Source of the DNA: an uncultured Actinomycetes bacterium
GTDB lineage: Bacteria; Actinomycetota; Thermoleophilia; Solirubrobacterales; 70-9
Reading direction: 5' to 3'
Assembly (NCBI GenBank): GCA_946479725.1
Contig: CAMLHB010000069.1
Location: forward strand, 1 to 10,377
DNA: 10,377 bases
Part shown: positions 1 through 5,356 of the stretch, piece by piece
Layout of the letters: every line of letters starts with the position of its first letter
Position numbering within the stretch: position 1 is the first letter of the stretch
Notes under the pieces: generated by a model
Databases searched by the model: none
Told to the model about the DNA's origin: nothing
The model's input: only the letters and a program-made list of their open reading frames with translations
Made by a program: the position numbers and the translations under genes

Positions 1-948
1 CCCGATGGATCCGCGGACAAGGACACCCTGGAGCGGGCGTTAACACAACACGCCGGCATAAGACGGCGGGCTTTTGTCCGAGCATGGTTGGCATTCCCCG
101 CCCCCCCGCCAAAGGTCATCGTCCTGGCACTAGCCGCCCCGATCCTCTGGGCCCTCTTCGACCTGATCACCACCGGCAACCCCACCCACTCGTGGACCGG
201 CACCAAAGAAACCGTAGACACTCTGAACCGCCATACCGGCCCAATCGACGTCGTCCTCTACGGCCCTCGCGCCCTCGGCGAAGTCCTCCAGTGGCCCGGC
301 ATGGTCGGCGCCCTCGGCGGAATCGTGCTCGGCTACCTCTACCTGCGGCGCCGCTCACTCCTCGGCGTCGCCGCCGCCCTCCTCGCCCTCCTCGCCTTCG
401 CCCTCCTCGGCGCCGCCGGCCTGGCGATCATCGCCCGCTACACGATGTTGGCGGCGGCGATCCTGGCGATCTTCGTCGCCGTCGCCCTGCTCGGCTGGCG
501 CCTGCTCGAGCCGGGCCATTCCGCCCGGCGCGCCTGGCAGGCCTTCGCCGCCGTGGTCGCCCTGATGTTCGTCCTCTGGTTGCCGAACCAGTGGGACCTC
601 GACTCCCGTGTCGACACCGACCTAACCAACCAAGCGCGGATTGAGAATGACCTCACCGACCTCGTCGACGCCGGCGCCTTCGAGCCGCTCTGCGGCAAGA
701 TCGCCGTCCCCAACCACCGCGCCGTGCCCCGCCTCGCCTTCGGGCTCGACATCGAGCCAACCCAGATCGTCAGCGCCAGCGAGGAACGGCTTCCGAAGCG
801 CGGCTACTTCGTCGCCCCCGCCAGCCCCTTCGTGATCCACAACTTCATCCTCGACCCCAACGACCCGACCAACCCGTCGTTCCCGCCGCCGCCGGGGTTC
901 ACCAAGGTTGCCCGCAACGACTCCTGGATCGTCTACCGCCGCTGCTGA
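1..948 (+). CDS. Multi-spanning membrane protein, glycosyltransferase-like C-terminal part (5' end outside window)
   Basis: Frame 1 is open from the first base, so the gene starts left of the window; 315 codons are visible before the TGA. The TTG at 88 and the ATG at 84 (another frame) are not needed as starts. Visible hydrophobic segments lie at about residues 39-57, 100-115, 119-143, 146-166 and 179-195, followed by a soluble tail of about 120 residues. The loop after the first helix (GTKETVDTLNRHTG, then GPRALGEVL) and the tail (CGKIAVPNHR, LDPNDP, SWIVYRRC) resemble, from memory, actinobacterial integral membrane proteins annotated as putative mannosyl/glycosyltransferases of the GT39/GT-C type. 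In those the catalytic part is N-terminal and would lie outside this window. The tail carries one internal cysteine and a terminal cysteine that could form a disulfide outside the membrane. The membrane location is well supported; the enzymatic role is inference. Confidence 0.7.
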   Translation, partial: PDGSADKDTLERALTQHAGIRRRAFVRAWLAFPAPPPKVIVLALAAPILWALFDLITTGNPTHSWTGTKETVDTLNRHTGPIDVVLYGPRALGEVLQWPGMVGALGGIVLGYLYLRRRSLLGVAAALLALLAFALLGAAGLAIIARYTMLAAAILAIFVAVALLGWRLLEPGHSARRAWQAFAAVVALMFVLWLPNQWDLDSRVDTDLTNQARIENDLTDLVDAGAFEPLCGKIAVPNHRAVPRLAFGLDIEPTQIVSASEERLPKRGYFVAPASPFVIHNFILDPNDPTNPSFPPPPGFTKVARNDSWIVYRRC

Positions 949-965
949 CCTTCTCCCTGCGCTGC

Positions 966-993
966 TGGCGCGGCGATGTCGTCCGCCGCGCCA
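966..993 (+). terminator. GC-rich hairpin after the membrane-protein gene
   Basis: A perfect 10-bp inverted repeat (TGGCGCGGCG / CGCCGCGCCA) with an 8-nt loop begins 18 nt after the stop at 948 and ends 29 nt before the ABC ATPase start. No U-run follows on the plus strand (AAAAGG comes next), so it is not a canonical intrinsic terminator. U-less hairpins are common as terminators in high-GC actinobacteria. It probably separates the first gene from the exporter operon. Confidence 0.5.
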
Positions 994-1022
994 AAAGGTC
1001 CACTCATGAAACCATCAGGTCG

Positions 1023-1910
1023 ATGGCGGCAATCGAGCTACGCGACGTGGTCAAGACCTTCGGCCCGATCACCGCGGTCGACGGCCTCGACCTCGAGGTG
1101 CCGGAGGGCATCTGCCTCGGGCTGCTGGGTCCGAACGGAGCCGGCAAGTCGACGACGATGCGGCTGCTGACCGGGCAGGCGATCGCCGACTCCGGCTTCC
1201 TCCGCGTGCTCGGCCACGAGCTGCCGGCCGAAGCGAAGACCGCGCGGGGGCAGATGGGCGTCGTCCCCCAGCTCGACAACCTCGACGTCGACGTCACCGT
1301 CGAAGACAACCTGGCGATCTTCGCCCGCCTCTACCGCGTCCCCGACGTCGCCGCCGCGGTCGAGAAAGCGCTCGGCATCGCCCGCCTGCAGGAGCGGCGG
1401 CGCGACGCCGTCGACGAGCTCTCGGGCGGCATGCGGCGGCGGCTGCTGCTCGCCCGAGGGCTCGTCCACGAGCCGCGCCTGGTCCTGCTCGACGAGCCGA
1501 CCGTCGGCCTCGACCCGCAGATCCGGACCGAGCTCTGGACCCTGATCGGGGAGCTGAAATCCCGCGGCACGACGATCCTGATGTCGACCCACTACATCGA
1601 GGAGGCCGAGCGCCTCGCCGACGAGGTGGCGGTGATGCACCAGGGCAAGATCATCAGCCGCGGCCGTCCCGTCGAGCTGATCGACGAGCACGCCGGCCGC
1701 TTCACCGCCGAGGTCTACGGGCCGCCCGACCGGCTGGCGGAGACGCGCGCTGAAGCCGAGTCCCAAGGGCTCTCGGTGCGCCCGGCCGGGCCGGCGATCG
1801 CGATCGTCGGCTCCGAGCGCGCCGACGGCCTCGTTCCCGACGACGCCGTCGTCCGCGCCGCCTCGCTCGAGGACGTCTTCGTGCTGCTGACCGGAGAGGA
1901 GGCCGACTGA
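1023..1910 (+). CDS. ABC exporter ATPase, DrrA/NodI type
   Basis: This 295-residue nucleotide-binding subunit would power export by the permease encoded next to it. All ATPase motifs are intact: Walker A GPNGAGKST at 36-44, Q-loop Q83 in VVPQLDNLD, signature LSGGM at 133-137, Walker B LVLLDE at 153-158, D-loop GLDP at 162-165 and switch His190. The phrase GVVPQLDNLDVDVTVEDNL is typical of the NodI/DrrA branch, which exports lipo-oligosaccharides, antibiotics or glycolipids. Residues from about 220 form the C-terminal extension usual for that branch. ATG 1023 is chosen because the domain begins at once (AAIELRDVVKTFG); the preceding AGG is a weak ribosome site. The stop overlaps the permease start by one base (TGATG), implying translational coupling. 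The substrate cannot be told from sequence. Confidence 0.93.
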   Translation: MAAIELRDVVKTFGPITAVDGLDLEVPEGICLGLLGPNGAGKSTTMRLLTGQAIADSGFLRVLGHELPAEAKTARGQMGVVPQLDNLDVDVTVEDNLAIFARLYRVPDVAAAVEKALGIARLQERRRDAVDELSGGMRRRLLLARGLVHEPRLVLLDEPTVGLDPQIRTELWTLIGELKSRGTTILMSTHYIEEAERLADEVAVMHQGKIISRGRPVELIDEHAGRFTAEVYGPPDRLAETRAEAESQGLSVRPAGPAIAIVGSERADGLVPDDAVVRAASLEDVFVLLTGEEAD

Positions 1911-2704
1911 TGGAGGCGGCGACTGCGCCGCGCAAGCTGCGCCGGCTCGAACGGCCGGCGATCGCCGGGGTGATGAGCCGCGAGGTCGCCAACTTCCGCA
2001 CCTATTGGAAGGGCACGACCTTCTCCAGCGTGATGGAACCGCTCGTCTACCTGCTCGCGTTCGGGCTCGGCCTCAGCGCGACCTTGGTCGACGAAGTCGA
2101 AGGCGTCCCCTACATCGAGTTCGTCGGCACCGGGATGGTGGCGACCGCGGTGATCTTCTCCAGCGCGATCCCGGCGATGTTCGGCACCTTCGTCAAGCAC
2201 CGCTTCCAGAACACCTACGACGCGATCCTCGCCGCGCCCGTCGACGTCGAGGAGCTGGTCAGCGCCGAGATGCTCTGGATCGCGACCCGCTCGGGCAGCT
2301 ACGGCTGCGTACCGCTGCTGGTGACGATCTGCTTCGGGTTGAACCCTGCCTGGGGGATGCTGCTGACGCCGCTCTTCTGCTTCGTCACCGCCCTCGGCTT
2401 CGCCGGCTTCGGCGTCGCGATGGCGGCGACCGTCGCCAAGATCGACCAGTTCAACTACGTGACCGCGCTCTTCGTCACGCCCCTCTTCCTCGTCGCGGGC
2501 ACCTTCTTCCCAATCAACGGCCTGCCCGAGTGGGCGCAGGTGGCGGCGCAGGCCAATCCCCTGCACCAGCTGGTCGAACTGGTCCGCGGCGGCGCCTTCG
2601 GCTTCGAGTGGCAGGACCTGCTGCGCTTCGCCTTCCTCGTCGGCTTCGCGGCGGTTACCTGGCGGGTCGCGATCCACCAGATGCGCAAACGCCTGATCGA
2701 CTGA
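1910..2704 (+). CDS. ABC-2 type exporter permease, NodJ/DrrB family
   Basis: This 264-residue ABC-2 permease is the membrane partner of the preceding ATPase. About six hydrophobic segments are visible, near residues 40-60, 74-92, 132-147, 152-174, 183-203 and 237-256. The GVPYIEFVGTGMVA stretch (66-79), the NTYDAILAAPVDVEELV coupling region (101-117) and the late NPLHQLVELVRGG motif (216-228) match the NodJ/ABC-2 pattern. Length is normal for the family. The start overlaps the ATPase stop by one base, so the two should be made in equal amounts as a heterotetrameric exporter in the cytoplasmic membrane. A hairpin 9 nt after the stop may end the transcript. The family is secure; the exported compound is unknown. 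Confidence 0.92.
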   Translation: MEAATAPRKLRRLERPAIAGVMSREVANFRTYWKGTTFSSVMEPLVYLLAFGLGLSATLVDEVEGVPYIEFVGTGMVATAVIFSSAIPAMFGTFVKHRFQNTYDAILAAPVDVEELVSAEMLWIATRSGSYGCVPLLVTICFGLNPAWGMLLTPLFCFVTALGFAGFGVAMAATVAKIDQFNYVTALFVTPLFLVAGTFFPINGLPEWAQVAAQANPLHQLVELVRGGAFGFEWQDLLRFAFLVGFAAVTWRVAIHQMRKRLID

Positions 2705-2712
2705 CGATAGGC

Positions 2713-2739
2713 ATTTGTCCCCGCATACCGGGGACAAAT
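2713..2739. terminator. Perfect 11-bp hairpin between convergent exporter operon and SRP RNA
   Basis: ATTTGTCCCCG, a CATAC loop and CGGGGACAAAT form a perfect stem. It lies 9 nt past the permease stop and 12 nt past the 3' end of the minus-strand SRP RNA, so it could terminate both. No clean U-tract follows on either strand. The AT-then-GC arm also looks like a REP-type dispersed palindrome, so a mobile or repeated origin is an alternative reading. Confidence 0.55.
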
Positions 2740-2751
2740 AGGTTCACAAAT

Positions 2752-3020
2752 GGACCGTGCACCCGCCTTCGAAACGAGGTCACCGGGCGTGTCCGTCGCT
2801 TATGGCTCAGGCCGGGCTCGCCTGCGGCACCCGCGGCATCCGCTTAAGGCTGCTTCCTTCCGGACCTGACCTGATTCGCGTGCCCACGTCGCGCAGGACC
2901 CGGCCGTCAACGCCGCCGCGACGCACTGACCCCGACGGCCAGTCCCTCGGAACGGTAGTCGGCCCCGCTAAGCGGATTTCGGGTTACAGGGCACCGCTGA
3001 TTCCCCGCCTAGCACGGTCC
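2752..3020 (-). ncRNA. ffs: Signal recognition particle RNA, large bacterial type with Alu domain (scRNA/6S-like)
   Basis: This is the RNA scaffold of the signal recognition particle, which binds Ffh and targets nascent membrane proteins. Read on the minus strand, the S-domain core GGTCAGGTCCGGAAGGAAGC with the GGAA tetraloop (2858-2861) is unmistakable. GGGTCCTGCG on the 5' side pairs with the later CGCAGG and CCCGGCC segments. Upstream lies an Alu-type domain matching Bacillus subtilis scRNA as I remember it: CCGTGCTAGGCGGGGA, an AGCGG/CCGCT hairpin enclosing GTGCCCTGTAACC, and GGGGCCGA. The TGTAAC motif is at 2983-2988. The ends close perfectly: GGACCGTGC (3012-3020) with GCACGGTCC (2752-2760). 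The length of 269 nt agrees with about 270 nt for the Bacillus RNA. The 5' end is supported by a -10 box 7 nt upstream. Exact ends after processing may differ by a few bases. Confidence 0.93.
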
Positions 3021-3026
3021 ACGGCG

Positions 3027-3032
3027 ATCTTA
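3027..3032 (-). promoter_or_regulatory. -10 element for the SRP RNA
   Basis: On the minus strand TAAGAT ends 6 nt before G3020, which places transcription initiation on the first base of the terminal helix of the SRP RNA. No good -35 hexamer is visible at 16-18 bp; the corresponding stretch is GC-rich. Confidence 0.5.
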
Positions 3033-3073
3033 CCCTGCCGACGAGGCACTCGCGCCCGCGCTTTGCAGCGTCG

Positions 3074-3079
3074 TACAAT
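3074..3079 (+). promoter_or_regulatory. -10 element for tRNA-Val
   Basis: TACAAT differs from the consensus at one position and ends 8 nt before the first base of the tRNA, giving a leader of about two bases or none. No convincing -35 hexamer is present. The divergent SRP RNA promoter lies within the same 67-bp interval. Confidence 0.5.
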
Positions 3080-3087
3080 CCCCTCCC

Positions 3088-3159
3088 GGGCGCGTAGCTC
3101 AGTGGGAGAGCGCTCGCTTCACACGCGAGAGGTCGCTGGTTCGAAACCAGCCGTGCCCA
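3088..3159 (+). tRNA. tRNA-Val (anticodon CAC)
   Basis: A full cloverleaf can be folded by eye. The acceptor stem is GGGCGCG with CGTGCCC (one G-T pair) and discriminator A3159. The D-arm is TAGCTCAGTGGGAGAGC. The anticodon stem CTCGC/GCGAG holds loop TTCACAC with anticodon CAC at 3120-3122. The T-arm is GCTGG-TTCGAAA-CCAGC. It reads GTG valine codons, frequent in high-GC genomes. The 3' CCA is not encoded. It is transcribed divergently from the SRP RNA. Confidence 0.97.
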
Positions 3160-3168
3160 TCTAACGCC

Positions 3169-3181
3169 CGACCCCAGGTCG
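3169..3181. terminator. Short hairpin between tRNA-Val and the convergent DUF3892-like gene
   Basis: CGACC-CCA-GGTCG forms a 5-bp stem with a 3-nt loop, 9 nt after the tRNA and directly against the stop of the convergent small gene. It is short and has no U-tract, so a terminator role is only suggested by position. Confidence 0.25.
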
Positions 3182-3439
3182 TCAGCACTCCGGAAGCGAG
3201 AGGAGATTGTTTTCGGTCGTCTGGTCGGGATCGGTCCGGAGGTACTTGGTTCCTTCACGTTTGGCGACGACGACGTCGACCTGGCTGCCATTGACGTCGA
3301 CGAAATAACTTTCGATCTCGTTGTCGATCTCTTCGATGACGGCGTCCTCGGACTTGCTCCAGCCGGACCCTCCGACGCGGTCGATGCGCCGGTCGGGATC
3401 GCTGCCGTCGGGGGTGATGCAGGTGATTTGAGTCGCCAC
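3182..3439 (-). CDS. Small DUF3892-like protein
   Basis: The frame is open further upstream, but the GTG at 3439 is the start. It follows a strong GGAGGT ribosome site with a 4-nt spacer and is immediately followed by the conserved part of the protein, giving 85 residues. The N-terminal ATQITCITPDG, the central RVGGSGW with an acidic stretch, and the end KYLRTDPDQTTENNLLSLPEC match the DUF3892 pattern (KYLRT-x-PD-x-T-x-x-NLL-LP-x-C). The protein is acidic (many D and E), soluble, and has no signal peptide or membrane segment. The family has no established function, and none is proposed here. It stands alone, convergent with tRNA-Val and divergent from the membrane protein at 3595, with an unusually AT-rich upstream region. 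Confidence 0.85.
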   Translation of the reverse strand: MATQITCITPDGSDPDRRIDRVGGSGWSKSEDAVIEEIDNEIESYFVDVNGSQVDVVVAKREGTKYLRTDPDQTTENNLLSLPEC

Positions 3440-3443
3440 AGGT

Positions 3444-3449
3444 ACCTCC
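3444..3449 (-). promoter_or_regulatory. Strong ribosome binding site fixing the GTG start
   Basis: GGAGGT on the minus strand lies 4 nt upstream of GTG 3439. It is one of the few clear Shine-Dalgarno sequences in this window and rules out the longer N-terminal extension of the frame. Confidence 0.8.
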
Positions 3450-3452
3450 AGT

Positions 3453-3470
3453 ACTTGATTACAACTTGAT
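3453..3470 (-). repeat. Tandem ATCAAGT half-sites 11 bp apart
   Basis: On the minus strand ATCAAGT-TGTA-ATCAAGT places two identical heptamers one helical turn apart, just upstream of the ribosome site, inside an AT-rich patch that stands out from the GC-rich surroundings. It probably belongs to the promoter region and could be an activator or repressor site. No regulator can be assigned. Confidence 0.35.
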
Positions 3471-3594
3471 ATGTACCAATCTATCCACCCGAACTGATGC
3501 CGGCAACCAACGTCTTCGAACTCAGTAGTTTCGACGCCGCGGCCGGAGGGCTCACCCCGATTGCGGAGGCTCTTGCCGCGGGTAGCTTCCATCC

Positions 3595-4128
3595 GTGGAT
3601 TCGAACGGACAGCTTCGCGACGCTTACGTGCCGAGCGCGCGGGTGCGGCTGGCCAGCGACGTCGCCGGGATCTGCGCGGCACTGCTGCTGATCGGGCTGC
3701 TCGGAACCGCCTTCACCTGGTGGGGCCGTTCCGACCTCTTCGACCTCGCCAGCAGCCCCCTGCAGGCCGTGAAGATCGACACCGGCTTCCTCGTCGGCCC
3801 GATCCTGATCCTGGTGACGCTGCCCTTGGTCGTCGGCCGCTCGCGCCAGCTGGCCTTGACGCAGTACTTCCGGACCAGGCTGGCTCTCGCCGCCCTGCTC
3901 TGGCTGGCGGGCCTGGTGATCCTCGCCGCCAAGGTCGCGGGCCTCGACGACAGCTACTCGCTGGAGGCGGGCACGTACGTCTCCGGCGGCCTGATGGCCC
4001 TGGGGTTGACCTCGACCCTGGCAATGTGGCCCGGCGACCTCCCGGTCGTCAAAGTCGACCGCAACGGGATGGTCCGCGAGCCTACGGCTGCTGCAGGACC
4101 GAGAGAGTGTTTCCCGACGGGTCCTTGA
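3595..4128 (+). CDS. Four-helix membrane protein of unknown function
   Basis: I do not recognise this 177-residue protein. It has four clear hydrophobic segments at about 22-42, 64-82, 96-114 and 127-146, a short polar N-terminus and a basic loop (GRSRQ, 81-85) between helices two and three. An in-frame stop at 3583 leaves GTG 3595 as the earliest start. There is no good ribosome site, and GTG 3628 (residue 12) is the next candidate. The last 15 residues (163-177) are antisense to the 3' end of the VOC gene remnant and look like low-complexity overhang rather than a conserved tail. It is divergent from the DUF3892-like gene. Confidence 0.7.
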   Translation: MDSNGQLRDAYVPSARVRLASDVAGICAALLLIGLLGTAFTWWGRSDLFDLASSPLQAVKIDTGFLVGPILILVTLPLVVGRSRQLALTQYFRTRLALAALLWLAGLVILAAKVAGLDDSYSLEAGTYVSGGLMALGLTSTLAMWPGDLPVVKVDRNGMVREPTAAAGPRECFPTGP

Positions 4129-4282
4129 ACCAGGCGATCTGGGGGCCAGGGCCGCGCACGATGCCCTTCTCGTCGTGCTAGCGCTCGATCGCGACGCCCC
4201 GCTCGCCGAGCGATGCGACGGCGGCATCGACGTCCTCGACCGCGAAGCCGCTAGTCGCTTTGACGTTCCCGAGCATCTCGAC
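4082..4282 (-). pseudogene. Remnant of a VOC/glyoxalase-family gene (C-terminal half, interrupted by TAG)
   Basis: The minus strand encodes a recognisable C-terminal half of a vicinal-oxygen-chelate (glyoxalase/bleomycin-resistance-like) protein. It reads KATSGFAVEDVDAAVASLGERGVAIER, then an in-frame TAG at 4178-4180, then [20 protein letters not shown], then [11 protein letters not shown] and a TAG at 4082-4084. The SGFAVEDVDAAV and [10 protein letters not shown] phrases are standard for the family. Intact members are about 115-130 residues; only about 64 codons survive, and the N-terminal beta-alpha-beta module is missing. Upstream, in the same frame, lies the TGA stop of arfB, so a deletion appears to have joined the two. 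An ATG at 4274-4276 could at most give a 32-residue peptide. Confidence 0.82.
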
Positions 4283-4693
4283 TCAATCTAACGGCGGCCG
4301 CTGGCGCCCGCGCTTTTTTTCTCCGGTCCGCCGCTTCTGGTCGAGCCGCCGCTGGCGGGAGGCGCGGCTGGGCTTGGTCGGCCGGCGCTTGCGCCGCACA
4401 CGCAGACCTGCGGCGAGCTTCGCCGCCAGCCGTTCCAGCGCCAGCTCGCGGTTGCGGGACTGACCGCGGGCGTCCTGGGCGACGGCGGTCACGACCGGTC
4501 CGAGCCGCGCCAGCAGCCGCGCCCGCTGGCGCTCCTCCAGGGTTGGGGACGCGGCGACGTCGAAGACCGCTTCCACCCGCGAGGCGGTGACGTTGGCGTG
4601 CTGGCCGCCGGGGCCGGAGGAGCGGCTCGTGCGCAGCTCGATCTCGCCCAGCGGCAACGAGAGCCGGTCGTCGATCCGCAGCAGCTCGGCCAT
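4283..4693 (-). CDS. arfB: Peptidyl-tRNA hydrolase ArfB (ribosome rescue)
   Basis: ArfB releases the nascent chain from ribosomes stalled on mRNA lacking a stop codon: the GGQ loop acts in the peptidyl transferase centre while the basic tail occupies the empty mRNA channel. The protein has 136 residues, normal for the family. GPGGQ is at 27-31, preceded by RTSRSS and followed by HANVTASRVEAVFD. A helical region covers about 52-96. The tail after 98 is strongly basic (RVRRKRRPTKPSRASRQRR), as required for function. ATG 4693 is preceded by an AAGGCGGGG stretch overlapping the stop of the upstream gene 9 nt away, so it is the last gene of a three-gene cluster. A VOC gene remnant follows in the same frame right after its stop. 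Confidence 0.93.
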   Translation of the reverse strand: MAELLRIDDRLSLPLGEIELRTSRSSGPGGQHANVTASRVEAVFDVAASPTLEERQRARLLARLGPVVTAVAQDARGQSRNRELALERLAAKLAAGLRVRRKRRPTKPSRASRQRRLDQKRRTGEKKRGRQRPPLD

Positions 4694-4702
4694 CGCCCCG
4701 CC

Positions 4703-5050
4703 TTACCCGGCGAGCTCGGGGATGTGGTCCTCGAGGTGGTGGGCGATCGTCTGTCGCACCCAGCGCTGGGTCTCGGCGTCGGCCATCCGGTAGCGGCCGA
4801 GCAGCATCTTCTGGTCGTCGAGCGGCAGGCCGGCGATCTCCCAGCGGACCGCGAGGCGCTCGAAGAGGACCTCGTAGCGCCGGTGCCAGACATCCTCCTG
4901 CGAGGCCGCCGCCGGCGGCGGCTCCCCCACCTTGATGATCGTCGCCGCGCTGAGCGTCTGCCGCAGGGTCAGGACATTGCCCTCGAAGTCCACGTAGTCG
5001 ACCGTCGGTGCCTTCTCCCGCCCCCGCCGCTGCCTCTTCCGCTTGGCCAC
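4703..5050 (-). CDS. Conserved-looking basic protein of unknown function
   Basis: I do not recognise this 115-residue protein. The first 14 residues are very basic (AKRKRQRRGREK), followed by a short beta-like part (TVDYVDFEGNVLTL) and, after residue 50, a largely helical and tryptophan-bearing C-terminal region (EDVWHRRYEVLFERLAVRWE, AETQRWVRQTIAHHLEDH). There is no signal peptide or membrane helix. GTG 5050 lies 4 nt after the stop of the carbinolamine dehydratase gene, and the stop lies 9 nt before arfB, so the three genes are almost certainly co-transcribed. The basic N-terminus and the ArfB partner would be compatible with RNA or ribosome binding, but that is only a guess. Confidence 0.75.
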   Translation of the reverse strand: MAKRKRQRRGREKAPTVDYVDFEGNVLTLRQTLSAATIIKVGEPPPAAASQEDVWHRRYEVLFERLAVRWEIAGLPLDDQKMLLGRYRMADAETQRWVRQTIAHHLEDHIPELAG

Positions 5051-5054
5051 AGGA

Positions 5055-5333
5055 TCAGGCGAGAGCGTCGATCTTCTCGGCGAGCTCGAAGTCGTGCGCG
5101 GTCAGGCCGCCCTCCGAGTGAGTGGAGATCGTCACTGTGACGGTGGCCCAGGAGATCGCCACGTCGGGATGGTGGTTCATCGCCTCCGCCGGCTCGACCA
5201 GGCTTTCGACGAAGCGGACGCTGCCGACGAAATCGGCGCGCTCGAAGCTCTTCTCGATCGCCTCGCCGCTGCGCTCCCAGCCGGAGAGCGCTGCCAGCTT
5301 CTCCTCGATCTCGCCGTCGCTCAACAGTGCCAC
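5055..5333 (-). CDS. phhB: Pterin-4a-carbinolamine dehydratase
   Basis: This enzyme (EC 4.2.1.96) dehydrates 4a-hydroxytetrahydropterin, recycling the cofactor of aromatic amino acid hydroxylases. In many bacteria without such a hydroxylase its role is unclear. The 92 residues match the usual length. The active-site signature is complete: E50-x3-H54-H55-P56 (EAMNHHPD), W62, THSEGGLT with H72, and D81 followed by LAEKID. The start is GTG 5333 (VALLSDGEIEEKL), consistent with the usual family N-terminus. An AGCATAA box lies about 10 nt upstream with no ribosome site, so the transcript may be leaderless. It heads a three-gene minus-strand cluster and is divergent from the GST-like gene. Confidence 0.93.
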   Translation of the reverse strand: MALLSDGEIEEKLAALSGWERSGEAIEKSFERADFVGSVRFVESLVEPAEAMNHHPDVAISWATVTVTISTHSEGGLTAHDFELAEKIDALA

Positions 5334-5356
5334 GCGCTTATGCTGGCAGGCGCACG
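5334..5356. promoter_or_regulatory. 23-bp divergent start region shared by phhB and the GST-like gene
   Basis: Only 23 bp separate GTG 5333 (minus) from ATG 5357 (plus). The single AT-containing box is TTATGCT on the plus strand (5338-5344), read as AGCATAA on the minus strand. It is placed so that initiation on the minus strand would fall at or next to the GTG. The -35 regions must lie inside the opposite coding sequences. No operator repeat is visible. Confidence 0.3.

Noticed and set aside
84..644. 186-codon frame starting at ATG 84
   Set aside because: Extremely proline- and arginine-rich; frame 1 over the same bases encodes transmembrane helices and is open to the window edge.
1038..2737. 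Long minus-strand frames (242 and 340 codons) opposite the ABC exporter genes
   Set aside because: The plus strand encodes an ATPase and a permease with full motif sets; the antisense products show no domain.
2810..2905. A short 4.5S-type SRP RNA covering only the S domain
   Set aside because: The core fits, but conserved Alu-domain segments and perfectly pairing outer ends at 2752-2760 and 3012-3020 show the larger RNA.
2757..3291. Open frames of 135 codons (plus) and 107 codons (minus) across the RNA block
   Set aside because: They run through the SRP RNA and tRNA-Val, have no protein-like composition, and are by-products of GC-rich sequence.
3440..3682. N-terminal extension of the DUF3892-like protein to 166 residues
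   Set aside because: A strong GGAGGT site directly before GTG 3439 and the family's usual length support the 85-residue form.
3497..3691. 64-codon plus-strand frame starting at ATG 3497, possibly a small gene or a frameshifted 5' end of the membrane protein
   Set aside because: No ribosome site, no recognisable similarity, and it ends in low-complexity sequence overlapping the better-supported frame at 3595. I cannot exclude it completely.
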